From assembly GCF_964204865.1 (NCBI RefSeq), contig NC_135263.1, forward strand, positions 9,407,426-9,471,425: 64,000 nt of DNA, read 5' to 3'. The position numbers and the translations under genes were made by a program. Shown one piece after another: positions 38,601 to 50,200 of the stretch; within the stretch, counting starts at the first letter, position 1; every line of letters starts with the position of its first letter. Source of the stretch: Styela clava. Taxonomy: Eukaryota; Chordata; Ascidiacea; Stolidobranchia; Styelidae. Under the pieces are notes generated by a model that saw only the letters and a program-made list of their open reading frames with translations, made no database searches and had not been told where the DNA came from.

Positions 38601-40950
38601 ACGTCCTCCTACTCGTCGTGGCATATTATCAATGGTGTCGCAGATATTTGACCCTCTTGGGTATGTTCAACCATTTGTACTTGCAGCTCGTATCATTCTG
38701 CGCAAGATCTTTGTTATGAAGAATTTCAATGGGATGATACAATTACTGGCCCTCTTAGAGACAAATGGGAAGAATGGTCATCTAAATTACCTTCATTGAA
38801 TGGGATATCATTTTGTAGATGCTACAGACCAAAAGGATTTACTCCATCTACTTTTCAGTTACATGTATTTTGTGATGCAAGTTCTTTTGCATATGGAACT
38901 TGTGCTTATTTGAAAATAATTGACGATACAGGAAACATTCACACTGCATTTGTTAAAGGCTCGTCAAGGGTGGCTCCAAAGAAAGTTGTAACGATACCAC
39001 GTCTTGAACTGACTGCAGCGGTTGCTGCTACAGAATTGGCGAGATGCATAAAATTGGAATTGAATGAAGTGATAACAGATGTATTTTTCTATACGGATTC
39101 AATGAAAGTTCTTCGAATGATAAACAGTCGATCTGAACGTTTCAAAACTTTTGTTGCTAATCGATTGAATACAATTCACTTGCTTTCTCAACCTAGACAA
39201 TGGCATCATGTTGACACTAAGTCTAATCCAGCAGATATTGCCAGTCGTGGACTAATGCCTGACAAGTGCCACAAAGCTGATTGCTGGTTTAAAGGACCTT
39301 CTTTTCTGAGAAGCAAGGAACCATTGAGAAATTCACATATTTCTGAAACAATTGAGGACTCTGAAATATGTTCTGAAGTGAAAGTTAATTATATTGAGAT
39401 TTCCTACAAGGACAAGAATTCTACAATACAACAACCTGGACTTATGCTGTTGTTGAAACGTTACTCTAAATTTGAAAGACTTGTTTCGTCTGTGATATGG
39501 CTTCAAAGATTCAAGACTTACATGATTGGGAAATTGCTACATCGTTCTGGTTCTCCAGTTACTGGTTGTTTTACTGTTGCAGAACGGGAAAATGCAACTA
39601 TAGATATTGTGAAACTTATACAAGCAGATTCGTTGTCTGCTGAGCTTTGCTATTTTAAAGATATGATGAGTTCGGGCCCTCCACCTTCTGACAGAAAGAG
39701 ACTTAAATCGCCATTTGCTAAAGAACTTTTGCAGTGTAATCCATATGTGGCTGATGGCATACTTCGAGTTGGAGGCAGGCTTCGTCAATCTGAATTACAA
39801 CCTGATCAAAGGAATCCTGTAATTTTACCCCCATATCACCATGCCACTAGACTTCTGATCGATTATTACCACTGTGAACATGGACATTGTGGAAGCAATC
39901 AAGTACAGGCTTATTTGTTACAAAATATTGGATATTGCATCTTCAGTCAGCGGTGGCAAAAGTTCTTAGAGAATGCATGCCATGCAAGATTCGATCTGCC
40001 AGACCTGGTAAACAATGGATGTCAGATATGCCTGCTGTTAGGCTTTGTACAGGAAATAGACCATTCTTTCACAGCTTCGTTGATTATTTTGGTCCTATAA
40101 AGGTCAAGTTGGGCAGAAGCGAACATAAGCGTTACGGAGTTATATTCACTTGTCTTTCTACTCGAGCAATTCATCTGGAGGTTGCAGAGAGTTTGGATAC
40201 CTCTGCATTTTTACAAGCCTTTTTTCGTTTTGTCTCGCGACGTGCAAGACCAGCTCACATGTACTCTGACAATGGTACGAATTTTATTGCTGGAAGTAAA
40301 GCTCTCAAGGATGGAATTACAATTGGAATAAGAAACAAATTGACAATGCTCTTGCACAAAAGGGAATTCAATGGCATTTTTCACCACCTCTTGCAAGTCA
40401 CCAGAATGGAGTTGTTGAAAGATTGATCAGAGAAGTTAAGAAGATTCTGAGGAATATGCTTGATGATAAACCATTAACCGATTATTCACTTTGGTCTTTT
40501 CTGGCTGGAGTGGAATCCATCTTAAATGACAGACCCCTTACCCGAGTAAGTAATGATCCCAGAGACCTCCATGCCCTGTCACCCAATTCTATTTTACTAA
40601 GTAAATTAGATCCTGATCTACCCCCTGCTGTTTTTCTGCGAGCTGATGAGTATAGACAGGGCTATAGACATGTCCAGCGGTTGTTGGATATGTTTTGGCA
40701 GAGATTTACTAGGGAATATTTACCTCTGCTTCAGAAACGCTCAAAGTGGTTTCATCCCTCCCCTAACCTGAAGACTGGTAACTTAGTACTTATGTGTGAT
40801 GACATACTTCCCCGTGGTAGTTGGCCAATGGCTGTTGTGGATGAGGTTTATCCTGGTAGACTAGGCATTGTGCGTAGGGTGAAGGTACGAACCTCTAAAT
40901 CTACGTTCATGCGTGATGTTAGGAAGATATGTTCACTTGAACTTGATTAA
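35623..40950 (+). pseudogene. BEL/Pao Gag-Pol polyprotein, three frame breaks
   Basis: The 1,058-residue frame (35623-38799) contains a DUF1759-type Gag domain, Cys-rich knuckles (CYLCKGDHILMRC, CFNCMSSKKHFSSSC), a protease whose motif reads DLGS instead of the usual DSGS, the BEL linker GLLWK, and reverse transcriptase with FRVVFDSSA and YVDD. A second frame (38796-40100) has RNase H (FCDASSFAYG, YTDSMKVL) and the start of integrase with an HHC zinc region. A third (39887-40426) has the C-x2-C of that zinc region and the integrase core (FVDYFGP, SDNGTNF). The fourth (40423-40950) has the integrase end and the DUF5641 tail. Breaks lie near 38710, 39926 and 40310-40340. The first two fall in T and A runs, so sequencing or assembly error is possible. 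Confidence 0.88.
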
Positions 40951-41124
40951 ATGTCTAATTGATGATTATTCATTTTGTTTCTGTATATTACATTTCACAT
41001 TTTTCCATACACAATTTCGTATTCATCATTTTCCTATTTGGTTTACTTATATGCTTTGTGTTCGGCTACTTCGATCACCTCTTTTATTGAGATAATTATA
41101 AGTCTAAATTATCTGGGGCCGGAA

Positions 41125-41762
41125 TGTTAGATTTGACCTCGCACGCCTCACACTTTTGTCCATTTATATTTCTCTATTATATTAACAATCCCAGACGAAT
41201 TATTTTCTATCTTTATTATCTTGATTTTCTGTTGACGGTGACTCATTATTGCGCCATAGTGAAGAAATAGGGAGTGAAACTTTTCCCCGGGTTTTGAGAT
41301 AACGCTTTCTGACTCTTTGTTCTATACGGCACTGTGGGATTGCAAAAGTGTCGTTTAGTATTGAGATTTGTCTTGGATATAGTTTACATTAGGAGTGCGG
41401 GTTTCGTGAAATCTGTTATATTAATTTAGCTCAGTAAGGTCCTATTTATTATTGGTTATTATTGCTTGTCATTGTGAATGTTATTTTGTCATTCTTTCAT
41501 TGGTTGTTTATAGTGCATCCGTGTCGTTATAAATTAGTTTTATCGTTGGTCTTCAAGTTTCTGTGCTGTAGCAACATTTTACTCATATGTGGAGATTGAT
41601 GAATACAGTTCGTTTTCTAAGGATCTCGTTGCCTCTTTACTTTGGTTGTGCAGTTACTAGAAGCTGGGAGATTGCGCATAATTCTTCAAGGCGGGTGCGG
41701 GTGCAAATAGGACTCCACTACAACAACGTTGAGTGGATTGGAATTCACGTTCCAACTTTACA
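41125..41762 (+). repeat. 3' LTR of the BEL/Pao element (638 bp)
   Basis: Starts TGTTAGATTTGACC directly after the purine-rich GGGGCCGGAA and ends TTTACA before AAACG. The ORFs inside (for example 41587-41790, also present in the 5' LTR) are not known genes. Confidence 0.92.
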
Positions 41763-42498
41763 AAACGTTATAGGAATATATTTGTGTTAGTATGCAGCAA
41801 GACTATTGAATCACTTAGAATGACATAACAATTGCAGTTTTTGCAGCCGCTCAGACAGATGTTCAAGCAGGCTTCGTTTTCATAGTTTTGCGTGTTACAG
41901 TGTTATTTGTCAGTTTTTAGTTATGTTTCCAAAAAATAGTTGTATGCCTTAATTCAGTAATTGTATTTTGCCTTCCGAGAAGCTTTAGTTTGGTTGCGGT
42001 AATCAAAATTCTCGCAAACGACGTGATTATCTAGGCTAAAATCATCTATCAGTAGACTAAATGTGCAAGCGGCACGTGGTTAGATAATTTTAGTAAAAAC
42101 GATGCCTTCAAAAATGTGAAGCAGTTTATAATCGCCAACACTTCAAACCAATCATAAATTGCAATAGTAGCATATCGGGAGAATTTTCTGAAGTATATAT
42201 ATATATATCGCAAGTTAAAGAGAAACATGTGCATTTATTCGTCCTAAAGCGGTATACATGATGTATTGTATATACCTGAATTCAAAAAATAGTGCTGTCC
42301 GCTTAATATATATTCCCTTTTTTGGCTTTTTGATGTTTTTAAATTTTTTATGTGGATGCCAGCTTAACTGTATTATGTCGGATATACATTCTAATTCTGC
42401 CATTCAATAATCCTTCTTAGTTGTAAACCCTTAATCGTGCTGAAGTGGAAACCATCATGATAGCAACCTAAACTACAAATTTTAGTAGGATTTAACAT

Positions 42499-42590
42499 TT
42501 GATGTGGCTCACAAAATCAACTGATGGTTCTGAATCAGCATATTGCGAACTGTGCAAATCGACAATTGTGCTAGGAGTTTCAAATCATGA
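42499..42590 (+). pseudogene. BED-type zinc finger relic
   Basis: One frame reads WLTKSTDGSESAYCELC followed by about 12 residues and a His. This is the W...A.C-x2-C...H pattern of BED fingers at the N-terminus of many hAT transposases. There is no adjoining open frame, so it is a fragment inside hAT element B. Confidence 0.5.
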
Positions 42591-43248
42591 GTTTTTTTTA
42601 TATATACTTGTTAAAATTTTTGACTTTTCTTCGTCTTGATTTAGCTTTTTTTCATCACTTGAATATAGCAAACCTGGTCTAGAATAGACTGACAAATGAT
42701 GCTACAATACCTTCCGCAGTATGCGAAAGTTATTGTCTCACTCCACGTGTGATGGATTTTATTCGCAATGGTAGCAGTGGTATCAAAATGCCCAAGTTGT
42801 TCTAATTCTAAGCAATCGAAGAATCGTGTTTGGAGGAAATTGTAAATTAGATACTGAAGTTTGATCAGTCATGTAACATTCATAGTTTGAGAAAAAATTG
42901 CCATATTGAGTGCCCTTTCTTTTTTGTGTAGGACCTTATTACCGATCAGTCGATCGATCTTTTTTGAAGATTTTAGTCGATCGCGGTAAGAAGCATGTTG
43001 GCCACTCCTGGCCTATACGATAACATTACTGAAACATTATACGAACATAAAAGCTTTTGCAACTCATATAAAAAAAAGTTGTGACGTGTTAATACAAAAA
43101 GTCTTAAAGTTCCGAATAGTCCGAATTTCTGAATTCCTGAAAAGCCTGTTTTTATTGTATATTCTGCAATTCTGCTTAGTATCTTTCATTCATTCAAAAC
43201 AAATAAAATTTTAATTGTAAAAACATCATAGTTAATGGTTCTTTAGGC

Positions 43249-43699
43249 CAGGGGTGTGCAACCTTTTTTATTGGCGGGCCAAATACAAGTAACTGGGTGA
43301 AGCCGCGGGCCGCAACTTTATTTAATTTTGACTTTCTGGTAGGTGCAAGCACAAAAATTGCCTATATTATTTATTGATCTCACGGCATTATTAGGGGTTC
43401 TTGCAGAAATAGTAGATTTAAAACGCATAAACTTCTGAAGAAACTGCTATTTAAATTTTTTGTCACACCGACTTCAAACGAATGCAGTGAGAAACACGTT
43501 TTTGTAATATAAATCGTGTATTTTGCAACAGAATTTTGCTAGCTTGTTTTGCTAATATGACTGGTATGGGCTTTGCGACGAAAAAGAATAAATACTCGTT
43601 TTGCGGGTACACCATTCGAAATTGTTATTTCTCCGCGGGCCGCATAACTTCTTCTTGCCGGCCGCATTTGACCCGAGGGCCGCAGTTTGCACACCCCTG
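43249..43699. mobile_element. hAT MITE, 451 bp
   Basis: The tips CAGGGGTGTGCAA and TTGCACACCCCTG are a 13 bp perfect inverted repeat. Both are flanked by CTTTAGGC (43241-43248 and 43700-43707), a perfect 8 bp duplication. Subterminal GCGGGCCGC motifs occur at both ends. Non-coding. Confidence 0.88.
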
Positions 43700-44074
43700 C
43701 TTTAGGCCATTGTAGTCAAAGAGAAAGTAGTAAACGTTTACAGCAATGTTTGTGACTGCCGTATTTGTAACGTTATTGTGAATAATAGAAAAGCGACAGC
43801 TATAGCAAAGCAACATGTATCATGCTCCCATAAAACGTGTACTGAATCAATGCAATAAAATATTGTATGTTCGGGATTGATACTATTTGGACAGATTTAT
43901 CTTTTAAACAAAGTAATTTGAAATAGTGCCCCAATAAAGGATTTATCATAATAGAATTGTTCAAGCATCAGTTGGCACCGTGAAAGGAATACAAAATGAA
44001 TATTGAGTTTCGTTCGACGTGAACAAGATCCTAGATAAGTATCCAACAATGTTTACTAGACCCGTTCATTCTAT

Positions 44075-44082
44075 TATATAAA
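44075..44082 (+). promoter_or_regulatory. candidate TATA box of the collagen-lectin gene at 44 kb
   Basis: TATATAAA about 200 bp upstream of the start at 44277. The distance allows a leader of about 170 bases or an unseen 5' intron. No transcript evidence. Confidence 0.35.
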
Positions 44083-44276
44083 TACGAGTGATTTACTAAA
44101 CTTTGAGTGAGGCAGTGAAAATCGTAATCATTTATGATAAACTGTATTTATTTCGATCATCAAATACTGAAAAAGTTATTACTTTTTAGCTGCCATAAAC
44201 AGTTATCTTCAGTTAACCGTTAGTGTAACGTTTGGAAGTAGTAGGCAGTGGAAGTAACATATCAATAAGTCTTAAA

Positions 44277-45542
44277 ATGTGTCGCCAAATTTTTGCTTTG
44301 GTATTAGTCTGCTTAGTTCAGGGACCAACCGCAGCTTTTGATAATAACCCCGCATGTCAACAAATTGAAAACTTTTACCAAACTCTTTGCTCTCGTGACG
44401 GCACACCAGCAGGAGTAACAACTAATGTTGCCTCTTATCAAGGACGTCCGGGCAAGAGAGGTCCGCCAGGACAAAAGGGTGAAGTTGGTGAAGAAGGCGC
44501 ATTGGGTCCTGCTGCAATGGTGGATTATTATCGTATAGAATCAGAAATTGAGAGAAAAATTTCATTAGGTAATTATTTCATTGCATTAGCTTTGTAATTT
44601 AGAATTTTTTATTGCACATTGGCAACTTCCCAAAAGACGAATAAAGTCGTTTTTACGTTTTACAGTTCAAAGACAATCGAACGTAAAGTTGAATACGCTG
44701 ACTGCACAAGTTGAAAATTTGAAGGAAAGAATCAGAACATTGGAACTCAGACAAGGTAATATAGAGTGATAAACTCAAAAATGAAAACCAATATTAACGA
44801 GTGAATTAATAATTTAATAATGTTAAAATTCAATCTGATCGCGAATATTTCGGCTGTTACTTTTCAGGTGTATGTGATATCAAATACGACGGAAAATGTT
44901 TCTGGGTCGAAGTTCGCGATCATTGGTTTTCTGGATATGAAGAAGCAGCCGCATTATGTGCAAAAAAGAACGGAGCTCCGGCAAATATTTATTCTGCAGA
45001 ACATTTCAACTTAATTATGCCTTATTTGCGCACAAAAATAATGGCCGGAAGAGAGTACATTCATCTTTGGCTTGGGATGCGATACAACCCTCGGGTATGA
45101 TTTGTATAAAGCAAACTCGAATAGAATAGTGACTTCAATGAAATATCAACTATGTGCGTGTGTTATTAAATCCTAGCTGAATATTTCTACAACATTATTG
45201 CAACATTACTAGCAGGCGAGTTATAACAATTCGTTATATTAAACTCGACCTACAAATTCACCAAATATGTGAAGCTATGAAGCTTCAGAATGATCATAAA
45301 ACTTTTTCCAGGTGCAGTTTTACGAGCATTTTAATATATTTTTATTTATTCAGACCAATTTGTTGACGCTGTCTGACGGAAGACCTGCATTGTTTAAGCA
45401 GATGTACCCAGGTTATCCTACTAAAAACGTTAAATATACACACATGACAATCGTGCAAAGAATTCCATCAAGTCTTACCAACATCGGTTTTCATAATTTC
45501 GACCCGATTTTACAAAGGGAGGGCGCTCTTTGTGAAATTTAA
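44277..45542 (+). CDS. secreted short-collagen C-type-lectin-like protein (collectin-like), copy 1
   Basis: Four exons, 44277-44568, 44666-44755, 44868-45094 and 45354-45542, in phases 1, 1 and 0, give 265 residues. In order: signal peptide (1-20); Cys27/Cys38 (CX10C); eight Gly-X-Y triplets (56-79); a DYYRIESEIE neck and short coiled coil; a C-type-lectin-like domain from about Cys130 with CFW, an ALC helix, a LWLGM core and a terminal LCEI cysteine. The calcium and sugar motifs EPN/QPD and WND are absent; at that place the chain reads THMTIVQR. The overall plan is that of collectins, which oligomerise and bind microbial or altered-self surfaces, but ligand and calcium dependence are open. 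The start at 44277 is preferred over the in-frame ATG at 44232 because it places the hydrophobic signal peptide at the N-terminus. AATAAA at 45571-45576. Confidence 0.85.
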
Positions 45543-45752
45543 TGGATCAATGTTATTTGATGAGTGGAGCAATAAAACTTTTAATTTATAATTACCATTG
45601 GAGGATAATTCGAGTAATTTTGTAGAATAGCGTTATTGTAAATATGTATGTGGTAAAAGCATAAGAATGTACTTTTATAAATAACAAAAATAAATAGCAT
45701 GTCAGAAATTGTATAAACTGTCATGTTTTTGAGACTAAGTAGAGGTTGCATG

Positions 45753-46849
45753 CAGTGGCGTGCCTAAAGGGGGGCGAAGGGGGCAGTCGCCCCGGGCAGC
45801 ACGTATAGGGGCAGCAGAACGGAGCTTTAGTTTGCGTGTACACGTGTTTTTCTCGACGTGTTATTATTCAATTGGAAGCTGACATAAGGTGTTCAGACTT
45901 TTGTGACTAACTGTGGTGATGGTGAGTCAACAATGGATGTTTCCCGACTATTGAGCCCAGAAAAACTCTTCCCATACTCCACGATTGCAACATTTTTGAT
46001 GCTCGTTTTCAGTGTGGTTTCGCGAGTTAGTGCCTTAAACTGTTGTTCCTGTAGTACCTTAAAATATGTTTCAAACGATTATTTTAATCCAAAATATGTA
46101 AACCTGATATTTGGAAGTATCAGTAAAAAAGTTTAGCCTAGTTTTTTTTACAGCTATTTCCAGTCCAGTTTTTGATTAGAGTATTGAAGTAGACAGAATA
46201 ATCATTGAATTATTTGATCCGCACTGAAATTTCCGAAACTCAACCAAAAACTGACAAATATAGCACACAAAAAAGTGAAAAGGTAATGTTTACAATCATG
46301 CGAGGAAATCTGTCTGTGTGGCTACTAAAATGTTTACTGGTGCGTCGCTTTTTCGACATGGAAACAGATATTTTCCAAAAAATGTTGAAGATTTCATTGC
46401 TTTGTTTATTGGGCTCGACTGGAATGTTTTCCATACACTGTTCATTATTCCTAAATATTCATAATTGGCTATTCAATTGCTAGTTGCGAAGATCTTTCTC
46501 AAAGTTGAAACAGATAAAAACATATTTAATGTCTTCGATGTCAAATCAGGGTCTGTCAAGTTTATCTTTGATCAGCATCGAAAAGGAATTCCTGACTAAC
46601 GAGATGAAAGAGCTTGTTGTTCTGACATTTGTAGCGAATGAACATGTTTTTGCTAATAAATGTGTTCGATCTTGTAAATATGAGTTTGTTTTTAGGTTGA
46701 TGATTTATTTAATAAAACAAACGTTTACATTTATTCTCATGCATAACAACATCTATTAATTGTTCATTCCACAAAATCTTTTTGAATTTAGATATATGCG
46801 AATTATCCGAAACTCGCACCGGGCAGCAGGATAGTTTGGCACGCCCCTG
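45753..46849. mobile_element. hAT element, 1,097 bp, internally deleted
   Basis: The tips CAGTGGCGTGCC and GGCACGCCCCTG are inverted repeats with one mismatch. They are flanked by a perfect GTTGCATG duplication (45745-45752 and 46850-46857). A remnant of the transposase C-terminus lies near the right end. Short ORFs inside (45903-46136, 46205-46483) are fragments without catalytic motifs. Confidence 0.85.
46484..46620 (+). pseudogene. hAT dimerisation-domain remnant
   Basis: The frame reads RRSFSKLKQIKTYLMSSMS then LSSLSLISIEKEF, the typical C-terminal dimerisation helix of hAT transposases of the ZMYM1-like group. The upstream catalytic part is missing, so it is only a fragment. The family resembles the transposase at 9.2-11.2 kb, but this copy is on the plus strand and from a different element. 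Confidence 0.7.
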
Positions 46850-47208
46850 GTTGCATGTGACAATGTAAAAAAAACTTGCCATCTAGTGACAAACTTAGCG
46901 ATAATACAAATCCCAAATCATACGTCTGGCATTCTACGTGTATATTTGAAGACATTAATTCCAACTAACTACCGCTAAACTTCCACACTGGAATTACGAT
47001 GCAACCTGTCGGCGTTCGACTTGTGCCGCCGTCTTTTCTAATTCTTATTGCGCAATTGCGTATATTGCGAAATAGTGCATTGAATCTATCATTAATTGCA
47101 TAAATGAATATTAACGATGTTTTTCGGAATATCTATCAGATTATATATAAGATTGCTGCAAGTCACTCAGTTATGAAGTTAAGGGTAACTATCTATTATT
47201 TTGCTCAT

Positions 47209-50200
47209 TTATTCTCCAGTTCTTCTTTTCCTGGCGCCAATCATTTGTTGAGATATTTTATTCCTTCTGTATGCAAGTCCTACGAATGCCATCATATCAA
47301 TAAATAATGTGGTTGGGTTCAATTTGCTGATTCCAAATTCACTTGTAGAGTAGTCTTGGGGAAATGCATGATGATAGTTATGAAAACCTTCACCTGTTGA
47401 CAAAAAGTTATAATAAATATATAAATCAAATGGTAAATAAACGATATTCACAATCATCAGCTTGAATTTTGTTTAAAGTCGTGTTTGTTTCGCGTTGGTC
47501 TTGAGATAATAAAGTAGGACAAGGAAGGGCGGCATTTCCAAATCTTCAAAAATGTTGGTTTCGAGCTCATCCTAATATTTTCTATTCTCAGACAAGATAT
47601 GAAGAGAATTTTAGTAGACTGCAATCTGACGCATAACATCTTTTAGAGTGAATGACTTACCCATAGCAAAAAAAGCAACAATTTTATTTTCTCTGGGATT
47701 GATGGAGACATCATATGGTCGAGATCCCAACAAATGTGCAAAACTATTCACTGAGAACGCCGCATTGAGCAATACACAATATCTTGCAACGCATGCGCAA
47801 TATGAATTCCAGAGTGTCTCTTCCCACATGTAGTACGGAATCAAAGTCGGTATGACAAAACACAGTATCAGGGCCATAGGAATAAAATACCTGTTGCAAA
47901 TATAAGTAAATAGTACTGAAGGTGTGGTATGCTGAGGTGAATAAGTCTATTGGAAATAAGTTTGAATTTTGCTCTTTCTAGCCGAGCCTATTTAGTATTA
48001 GGTAGCCTATAATGGTGGTTCCGGGCAATTTATACGGTTCCATTACATTTGAACCCACGTACATTTGAACCCACAACAATTGCATCTGCATACTATTGCA
48101 CCTGTGGAATTTTGTTTTTTGTTTTACGAGTATTTGAACCCATACTAACCCTAACTCATGGGTTTTAGCACCCGCATATAGATTGAACCCGCGGATATAC
48201 ACATGGGTTCAAATGTACGTGGGTTCAAATGTACGGTCACCATTTATAGGAATATCTAACAATAACTGCGAGAGAAAGTGCGATACAACCATTTAACCTA
48301 TCGCAGACAATAGTCGAGCTAAGACGTGTTTCAACTTGTCATTCGTGGTCACCTGCGCTGCCACATTACTACAGGATCCTCTTTTAAGTCATCAAGAGAA
48401 AGCTTTTTTCCATTTTTTATTACATCTGGATGTTTTTTAACCAGATGGCAACCAATATGACTGAAGAAAAGGCCTCGCCTGGCATTGTGTGGATCGCCAT
48501 CTGTTTCTGAACATTTGTGATGCGTTCGATGATCTCGACACCAATCATAAATAGGAACCTGACGTAAACATAAAAGTGTGTATATGAATTATTCTCCTGT
48601 GAATATGAATATCCATATATACAAAAACACTCCGCGAAATAATGAACATTACAGTTGCTTATAAATTTTGCTTTGTGACTTGGCGAAAAGTTGGGCATTA
48701 GGGTGAATGAGAGAGTTTTCCAGGTATGTGGGGTAATGTGTTTTAAAAAGTACCAAGGCTTAAAGTCGACTTATTTATGTAAGTATATCTAGTGATATCT
48801 CCGAGTTTCATAATGTTATTTTCAATGGCCTCACTGTTGTTACACGTCAAATACTCACTGGAAAATAAAGACGAGTCTATTACTCCCAAGTCGCGATGTA
48901 TTTTATCATTGTCCAATAAATATTTATATATTTAATCTAGTCAATATACGTTGAAAGTTTTTTCAGGTATATTATTTCTTGATTTGGTATCATGAGAATG
49001 CTCAATAGACGGGTTTAGCTTTGTGGTATTCATTACATATCCAAATAAGACATAGGAAATTTGTTTTATTTCCAATAAAGCCAGTCGATCACCCACCTGC
49101 CATGCCATACAGTTCACAATTGCCAGAAAAATTCTGAGAGGTAATTTTGCTTTATAGGATCTATGACTCCACAGCCTATGAGCTCCTGCAGTTACGCCCA
49201 GACCAGAAAGTATATACATGACTGAGGCTGAAAATTATTATATATTTTCTAATTTATAATCTAAATTGGAAAATGTTTGAAAAGGATAGCTATGCTTCAT
49301 AACATTTTTCCACTTATGATATATATTTATAACTAGTTGATAAATTTATGACAAATATACGTTTTTAAATAAATTATATAACTATGAAGAAATGCATCTT
49401 AAGCAGAAGATCCAATATTCACATGCCAGTAACTTAATCTATTTCAGCAATGTTGATCTGTTATCAGTGCGATGTTAGAGATGCGATGTTGCAAGCCTAG
49501 CTGATTTTTTTTATCTGACAATTACTCGAAAACTAAGAAAACTGGAATAAATAAATTGTCAACTGTGCTAAATATATATATTGTGTGTTTTAGTTGAAAA
49601 AAGACAACAGGTCCCTTTACTTTTAGTTTACTGTTTCAATAGTCTAAGTGAAACTTGAACATACCTAAAAAAATTGTGTTCATCTTAAACGTGTGCACGC
49701 TTGTCAAAGTATAAATGAATATTATATGAACATATAGGAGGACTATTATTTTCTTCCATATCAGATCATTCCAATAATTTCTTTTGCTGGGTTCTGAAAA
49801 GAATTACAAAAAGTTTTTGTCAATATTGAACAATAAAAATTAATTCATTTTCAATGAACGTCTTTATAAAATTGGTATTTAGCAATTCAACGTTTGTCAA
49901 GTTATAATGCATGCAATAACGCATGCATGAATCACAGGAAGCACGCCACTGATAACTTTATTTAGAAATTAAAATGGCTATTACACCGTAATGGAATAAA
50001 AATAGGTAAGTCAAAAAAACAATCCAAGTATTCTATCAGTTAAGCCTAGCTTATGCAACAGCCGTTGTTGGCGATGGAAACCGTAACCAATCAAACGTCC
50101 TAACAACGGCGAAATTCAATCAATTTTTCGTAACTGTTACAATAGCAGAAAAATAATACCAAATTTGCTTTTTTGTTTATTCTGTTTTCGATCGATACCA

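Larger units (their letters stand above)
31481..41762 (+). mobile_element. BEL/Pao LTR retrotransposon, 10.3 kb
   Basis: LTRs at 31481-32123 and 41125-41762, TGTTAG to TTTACA, flanked by a perfect 5 bp duplication AAACG (31476-31480 and 41763-41767). The 3' LTR is preceded by TCTGGGGCCGGAA, the sequence that commonly precedes BEL 3' LTRs and acts as purine-rich primer. No clear tRNA primer-binding site is seen after the 5' LTR. Inside, in BEL order, are a coiled-coil and Pro/Ser-rich Gag part, DUF1759-type Gag, zinc knuckles, aspartic protease, reverse transcriptase, RNase H, integrase and a DUF5641-type tail. There is no envelope-like ORF. Gag is split by two non-coding insertions, and three frame breaks cut the polymerase, so this copy is probably not autonomous. 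Confidence 0.92.
31186..42676. mobile_element. hAT element B with BED-finger relic, interrupted by a BEL/Pao element
   Basis: The left tip is CAGGGTTATA (31186) and the right tip ends AGCAAACCTG (42676). The flanks GTCTAGAC and GTCTAGAA differ at one of eight bases, a good hAT target duplication. Without the retrotransposon the element is about 1.2 kb. It keeps a piece of a BED zinc finger (42499-42590) but no catalytic region, so it is a deleted derivative. Confidence 0.6.
30911..43010. mobile_element. hAT element A, ~0.6 kb without its insertions
   Basis: The left tip CAGGGGTGACCAACACG and the right tip CATGTTGGCCACTCCTG are inverted repeats matching at 14 of 17 bases. Both subterminal regions carry GTCGATCGCG/CGCGATCGAC palindromes. 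GCCTATAC follows the right tip, and GCCTATAT lies five bases before the left tip, so the target duplication is plausible but offset. The element was opened by hAT element B and so carries the whole 11.5 kb nest. Confidence 0.65.

Noticed and set aside
49920-49945. GCACGCCACTG in the desaturase intron as an hAT end
   Set aside because: It resembles a right-hand tip, but no matching left tip or duplication was found.
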